Shown here: positions 5,250 to 8,713 of the stretch, piece after piece
How positions within the stretch are numbered: the stretch's first letter is position 1
Layout of the letters: each line of letters begins with the position of its first letter
Source: Leucobacter sp.
GTDB taxonomy: Bacteria > Actinomycetota > Actinomycetes > Actinomycetales > Microbacteriaceae
Reading direction: 5' to 3'
Assembly (NCBI GenBank): GCA_031178565.1
Contig: JAPSIU010000112.1
Span: 1 to 8,713 of the forward strand
Length of the DNA: 8,713 nucleotides
Made by a program: the position numbers and the translations under genes
Notes under the pieces: generated by a model
Told to the model about the DNA's origin: nothing
Database searches by the model: none
What the model saw: the letters and a program-made list of their open reading frames with translations, nothing else

Positions 5250-7694
5250 ATGAACAGCCTGCATTTCTCCCCCCACCGCAACTGGATGAACGATCCGAAC
5301 GGCCTGATCTTCCACAAGGGCCGCTACCACCTCTACTTCCAGCACAATCCGCTGGGCATCGACCACGGCAACATGAGCTGGGGGCACGCGTCGAGCATCG
5401 ACCTCATCCACTGGGAGCATCACCCCGTCGCCATCGAGTTCGACGAGGCCGAGGAGATCTTCTCCGGCTCGATCGTCGTCGACGCCGAGAACACCACCGG
5501 TTTCGGCACCGCCGCGAATCCCGCGCTCGTCGCCTTCTACACCTCGGAGTCGAGGACGCGGGATCATCAGGCGCAGTCCGTCGCGTTCAGCCTGGACGAT
5601 GGGATGACCTGGACCAAGTATGCGGACAACCCGGTGCTGGATCGCTCGTCGGCGCACTTCCGCGACCCGAAGATCATCCGCTGGGAGGGCGCCGCGGAGT
5701 CGTACTGGGTCATGGTGGCGGTGGAGGCGGAGGATCGCCAGGTGGTGCTGTATCGCTCCGACGACCTGCTGTCGTGGACGCACCTCTCCTCCTTCGGCCC
5801 CGAGGCGGCGGTGGGGGGCGTCTGGGAATGCCCGGATTTGTTCCCCCTGCGCCTCGAGGGGACCGACGAGACGCACTGGGTGCTGCTCGTGAGCCTCAGC
5901 CCGGGCGGGATCGGCGGCAGCTCGGGCACGCAGTACTTCGTCGGCGAGTTCGACGGCCGCGCGTTCACGCCGCACGAGCGCTCCCCCCGGGTCCGGCCCG
6001 ACGACGACACCGGAATGCGCTCGCTCGACTGGCTCGACTACGGCCACGACTGCTACGCCGGGGTGAGCTTCGCCGGGCTCCCCGACGACCGCCGCACCCT
6101 CATCGCCTGGATGAGCAACTGGGACTACGCGCGCACGTTTCCCGTGGATCCCGAGCGGCCGGTGCGGGGCAGCACGACGCTGCCGCGCAGGCTGTCGCTC
6201 GTGTCCGTCGACGGTCGCCCCCGCCTGCTCCAGACGCCGGTCGCTCCGCCCGTCACGGAGACCACCCGCCTGGAGGGCGTCGAGGTGTCCGACCCGCTCC
6301 TGATCCCCGGTCCCGTGGGACAGCGCATCGAGCTCACCGCCGCCCTCGACGGCGCTTCGGGTTTCGCGCTCCGATTCGAGGGCGACGACGAGCGCGTACT
6401 CGAGATCGTCTACGACGCCGCGTCGCAGGAGCTCAGCTGCGATCGGCGCGGCAGCTCGGCCGGCTTCCCCGAGGAGTTCGCGGGGGTGCGGCGAATGCCC
6501 GTCGCGGCGGCGCCGGAGATCACGCTCACGCTGTGGCTCGACGAGCGTTCCGTCGAGATCTACGCCGAGGACGGAACCCGGGTGCTGACCGACCTCATCG
6601 GCGTGCTCCGCGCTCCGCGCCTGTGCGTCGCCGGCGTCGGGGGGAGCGTGCGGATCATGAGCCTGGTGATGTCCGAGATCGCCGGCGCTTCGGCTGCGGA
6701 CGCAGCGGAAGCCCCCGGGCCGGATCCCGAAACGGACGATCCGGGAACGGACGATCCGGGGTCCCGCCGAGCCCTCGTGATCGGCGAGGCGCTGATCGAC
6801 ATCGTCAAGCACGCGGATCCCTGCGCCGAACCCACCCGGCCGCGCACCGAGCACCGCACTGAAGACCGCGTCGAGGAGCACGTCGGCGGGAGCCCCGCGA
6901 ACGTCGCGATCGGGATCGCTCGCCTCGGCCATCCGGTGCGCCTCCTCACGAGGCTGGGCAGGGACGAGCGCGGGCGGCGCATCGCGGGCCTCCTCTCCGA
7001 CGAGGGCGTCGAGCTCCTCCCCGACTCCTGGGACGCGGGGGCGACCTCGACCGCGCACGCGCGCATCGCAGCGGACGGCAGCGCTGACTACCGCTTCGAC
7101 ATCGACTGGCGGCTGCCCGAACGCGCTCCCCGACTCCCGTCGCTGGTCCACGCCGGATCCATCGCCCTGTTCCTCGAACCGGGGGGATCCCGGGTCCTCC
7201 GATTGCTGGAACGGTTCGCGGAGACGGCGCTCGTCACGCTGGACCCGAACATCCGCCCCTCGCTGCTGGGAGATCACGCCGATGCCGTGCGGCGCTTCGA
7301 GCGAGCCGCGGCACTCGCGGATCTCGTGAAGCTCAGCGACGAGGACGCCGCGTGGCTCTACCCGGAGCTCGGCCTGGAGGCGGCAGCGCTGCGCGTGCGG
7401 GAGCTGGGGCCGAGCATCGTCGTCGTCACGCTCGGTCCCGAGGGCGCGTTCGCCTTCTCCCCCGGTGGGATCAGTCGGATCCAGGCACGTGAGGTCGAGG
7501 TCGTGGACACGATCAGCGCCGGCGACTCGTTCATGGCCAGCCTCGCATCGAGCCTGCTCGATCTCGGGCTCGACGGCACGCTCGCCGCGCTTCCGCAGGT
7601 GCTCGACCGCGCCGCCCGCGCCGCCGCGATCGCCGTCTCGGTCGCCGGCGCGAATCCGCCCCGGCGAGATCAGCTCGACGTCGCGTCGGCCTGA
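5250..7694 (+). CDS. GH32 invertase (beta-fructofuranosidase) fused to PfkB-family fructokinase
   Basis: This 814-residue bifunctional protein cleaves sucrose and then phosphorylates the fructose released. Residues 1 to about 477 form a complete GH32 enzyme: nucleophile D15 in WMNDPNG (12-18), FSGS at 71-74, stabiliser D139 in FRDP (137-140), acid/base E193 in ECP (193-195), WMSNW at 287-291 and a C-terminal beta-sandwich from about 340. Residues 478-507 are an Ala/Asp/Pro linker with TDDPG twice. Residues 508-814 form a full-length PfkB kinase: VIGEALIDIV at 510-519, GGSPANVA at 546-553, DPNIRP at 665-670 and catalytic base D759 in DTISAGDSF (753-761). There is no signal peptide, so it is cytoplasmic, which fits import of intact sucrose by CscB. 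The ATG at 5250 is the only in-frame start visible and gives a standard GH32 N-terminus; its ribosome site (GGGA) is weak. No stop codon or frame change occurs at the junction. The parts correspond to E. coli CscA and CscK. Each family is clear; fructose as the kinase substrate is inferred. Confidence 0.95.
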   Translation: MNSLHFSPHRNWMNDPNGLIFHKGRYHLYFQHNPLGIDHGNMSWGHASSIDLIHWEHHPVAIEFDEAEEIFSGSIVVDAENTTGFGTAANPALVAFYTSESRTRDHQAQSVAFSLDDGMTWTKYADNPVLDRSSAHFRDPKIIRWEGAAESYWVMVAVEAEDRQVVLYRSDDLLSWTHLSSFGPEAAVGGVWECPDLFPLRLEGTDETHWVLLVSLSPGGIGGSSGTQYFVGEFDGRAFTPHERSPRVRPDDDTGMRSLDWLDYGHDCYAGVSFAGLPDDRRTLIAWMSNWDYARTFPVDPERPVRGSTTLPRRLSLVSVDGRPRLLQTPVAPPVTETTRLEGVEVSDPLLIPGPVGQRIELTAALDGASGFALRFEGDDERVLEIVYDAASQELSCDRRGSSAGFPEEFAGVRRMPVAAAPEITLTLWLDERSVEIYAEDGTRVLTDLIGVLRAPRLCVAGVGGSVRIMSLVMSEIAGASAADAAEAPGPDPETDDPGTDDPGSRRALVIGEALIDIVKHADPCAEPTRPRTEHRTEDRVEEHVGGSPANVAIGIARLGHPVRLLTRLGRDERGRRIAGLLSDEGVELLPDSWDAGATSTAHARIAADGSADYRFDIDWRLPERAPRLPSLVHAGSIALFLEPGGSRVLRLLERFAETALVTLDPNIRPSLLGDHADAVRRFERAAALADLVKLSDEDAAWLYPELGLEAAALRVRELGPSIVVVTLGPEGAFAFSPGGISRIQAREVEVVDTISAGDSFMASLASSLLDLGLDGTLAALPQVLDRAARAAAIAVSVAGANPPRRDQLDVASA
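6732..6761 (+). repeat. 15-bp tandem duplication in the interdomain linker
   Basis: ACGGACGATCCGGGA is followed directly by ACGGACGATCCGGGG, 14 of 15 bases identical and in frame, encoding TDDPG twice (residues 495-504). It lies at the junction of the hydrolase and kinase domains and lengthens the flexible acidic linker by one unit. Replication slippage is the likely origin. Confidence 0.85.
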
Positions 7695-7703
7695 GCTCGA
7701 TCC

Positions 7704-7732
7704 TTGCGACGAATCATCAGATGAACTAGCTT
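7704..7732 (+). promoter_or_regulatory. promoter of the siderophore-interacting protein gene
   Basis: A -35 box TTGCGA (7704-7709), 17 bp of spacer and a -10 box TAGCTT (7727-7732) fit the actinobacterial pattern. The predicted start is near 7739, about 46 nt before the ATG at 7785. The promoter begins 9 nt after the fusion gene's stop codon, so the gene is not simply co-transcribed with the sucrose genes, although no terminator separates them. Confidence 0.55.
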
Positions 7733-7749
7733 AGGTATGCCTTACTTCC
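7731..7749 (+). promoter_or_regulatory. probable DtxR/IdeR iron box
   Basis: TTAGGTATGCCTTACTTCC shares about 13-14 of 19 positions with the actinobacterial iron box TTAGGTTAGSCTWACCTAA. The left half TTAGGT and the central GCCT-AC are conserved, while the right end is degenerate. It overlaps the -10 box and the predicted start, as expected for iron-dependent repression of a siderophore gene. Confidence 0.55.
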
Positions 7750-7784
7750 TCCGAGCGCCCCGCCGCTCCCCTCCGAAGGAACCC

Positions 7785-8603
7785 ATGCCCGCTCAGAACA
7801 TCACCGTCACCCACGCCAAGACCGGGCTCGTCACAGCCGAGGTCGCCCGAGCCGAGCGGATCTCCCCGAACTTCGCCCGCCTGACCCTCTCGGGCGAGGA
7901 TCTGCGCGGTTGGCGCCACCTCGGATTCGACCAGTGGTTCCGCCTGGCGATACCCGTTGCCGGCGACGCCACGCGCTTCGACCGACTCTCCGACCGCTTC
8001 GACATGCGCGGCTACCTGCGGTACCTGTCGCTCCCGAAGGCGACCCGGCCGGCGATCCGCAACTATACGGTGCGGGATTTCCGCGCGGAGACGGGAGAGC
8101 TCGACATCGACTTCGTGACTCACGGTTCCGGAGACCCGGCGCACGCGGGGGTGGCAGGACCGTGGGCCGCTTCGCTTCCGGTGGGCGCTCCCGTCGCGCT
8201 CATCGACCAGGGCTGCGGCTACCGACCCGTCGAAGGCGTCGACCGGGTCGTACTGGCCGGCGACGAGAGCGCGATGCCGGCCGTGCTCGGGATCCTGCGG
8301 GATCTGCCGCGCGACGCAGTCGGCGACGCGATCATCGAGGTGCCGGACGACGCCGATCGGCAGACCCACGAGGCGCCGGACGGGGTTCGAGTGCACTGGA
8401 TCACCCGGTCCGACAGTCCCGCGGCCCGTCCCGGCGACGCAGCGCTCGCGGCGCTGCGAGCGCTGCCGGTGTGGGACGGTCCGGTCTCCGCGTTCGTGGC
8501 CGGCGAGCAGCGGCTGGCCGCCGGCGGGCGACGGCACCTCATCGCCGAGCGCGGCGTGGCGAAGACCGCCGTGGACTTCTGCGGATACTGGCGGTCGCAC
8601 TGA
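7785..8603 (+). CDS. siderophore-interacting protein, FAD-dependent ferric reductase
   Basis: This 272-residue cytoplasmic flavoprotein of the SIP/ViuB family is predicted to reduce iron(III)-siderophores and release iron after uptake. The FAD-binding barrel spans about 1-140, with RNYTVRDF at 92-99 and DFVTHG at 109-114 followed by GPWAASLPVG at 125-134. The C-terminal NAD(P)-binding part has LAGDESAMPAV at 157-167, FVAGE at 237-241 and the family's terminal GYWR at 267-270. The ATG at 7785 is preferred because AAGGA lies 4 nt upstream and downstream of the predicted transcription start. The earlier in-frame ATG at 7737 lies inside the iron box with no ribosome site and would add 16 non-conserved residues. 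No siderophore synthesis or transport gene is in the window. Iron regulation is inferred from the upstream box. Confidence 0.93.
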   Translation: MPAQNITVTHAKTGLVTAEVARAERISPNFARLTLSGEDLRGWRHLGFDQWFRLAIPVAGDATRFDRLSDRFDMRGYLRYLSLPKATRPAIRNYTVRDFRAETGELDIDFVTHGSGDPAHAGVAGPWAASLPVGAPVALIDQGCGYRPVEGVDRVVLAGDESAMPAVLGILRDLPRDAVGDAIIEVPDDADRQTHEAPDGVRVHWITRSDSPAARPGDAALAALRALPVWDGPVSAFVAGEQRLAAGGRRHLIAERGVAKTAVDFCGYWRSH

Positions 8604-8625
8604 GCGGACCTGGTGCGGCGGCAAT

Positions 8626-8713
8626 GCGGGCGCGGCAGGCAGCGCGGGCGCGGCAGGCAGCGCGGGCGCGGCAGGCAGCGCGGGCGCGGCGGGGAGCGCG
8701 GGCGCGGCGAGCG
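8626..8713. repeat. 18-bp tandem repeat at the window edge
   Basis: The unit GCGGGCGCGGCAGGCAGC occurs three times exactly (8626-8643, 8644-8661, 8662-8679), then once with changes (8680-8697), then as a 16-bp partial copy cut by the window end. It starts 23 nt after the siderophore gene's stop. Neither strand has a stop codon in 8604-8713. On the plus strand an ATG at 8624 would read through it as an Arg/Ala-rich repeat (RARQAA), but no good ribosome site precedes it. A non-coding minisatellite is the simplest reading. Confidence 0.9.

Noticed and set aside
5235..7277. 680-residue open frame on the minus strand opposite the invertase-kinase gene
   Set aside because: It is rich in Arg, Ala, Asp, Glu and Val with no domain and is fully antisense to well-conserved catalytic motifs.
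7737..7784. Upstream in-frame ATG extending the siderophore protein by 16 residues
   Set aside because: It lies within the iron box at or before the predicted transcription start and lacks a ribosome site; AAGGA supports 7785.
7731..8624. 297-residue minus-strand frame opposite the siderophore gene, open into the 18-bp repeat
   Set aside because: It has no recognisable motif, would start only at a TTG, and the plus strand carries an unmistakable siderophore-interacting protein.

Overview
The window is 8.7 kb of high-GC DNA from an actinobacterium. Codons almost always end in G/C, Shine-Dalgarno sites are strong, and intrinsic terminators are GC-rich hairpins without a T-tract. A member of Microbacteriaceae is a reasonable guess, but this is inference. 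No tRNA, rRNA, CRISPR array or insertion sequence is visible.

Layout. (1) 1-130 is non-coding and holds a 12-bp tandem repeat and a small hairpin. (2) 131-2440, minus strand, is a three-gene operon read right to left: a YtrA-type GntR repressor, an ABC ATPase, and a six-helix permease that overlaps the ATPase gene by 4 bp. Its promoter (TTGACA-17-TAGGTT) has a palindromic operator at the start point. (3) 2511-7694 is a sucrose-use locus. A LacI-family repressor (minus) diverges from a CscB-type sucrose/H+ symporter (plus), and a LacI-style palindrome sits on the symporter's transcription start. A long GC hairpin separates the symporter from an 814-residue protein that joins a GH32 invertase to a PfkB-family fructokinase. 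(4) 7695-8603 is a siderophore-interacting flavin reductase behind a promoter overlapped by a probable DtxR/IdeR iron box. (5) 8604-8713 is an 18-bp tandem repeat running off the window edge.

How the genes work together. Sucrose enters unphosphorylated through CscB. The invertase half of the fusion cleaves it in the cytoplasm to glucose and fructose, and the kinase half phosphorylates the fructose. The locus carries the same four functions as the E. coli csc regulon (cscR, cscB, cscA, cscK), but here hydrolase and kinase are one polypeptide. The GntR/ABC operon looks like a self-regulated export or envelope-stress module, and the siderophore gene belongs to iron uptake. Neither has an evident link to sucrose.

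The most interesting object is the GH32-PfkB fusion with its repeat-bearing acidic linker. The compact promoter/operator overlaps ahead of the GntR gene, the symporter and the siderophore gene are the next most useful observations.
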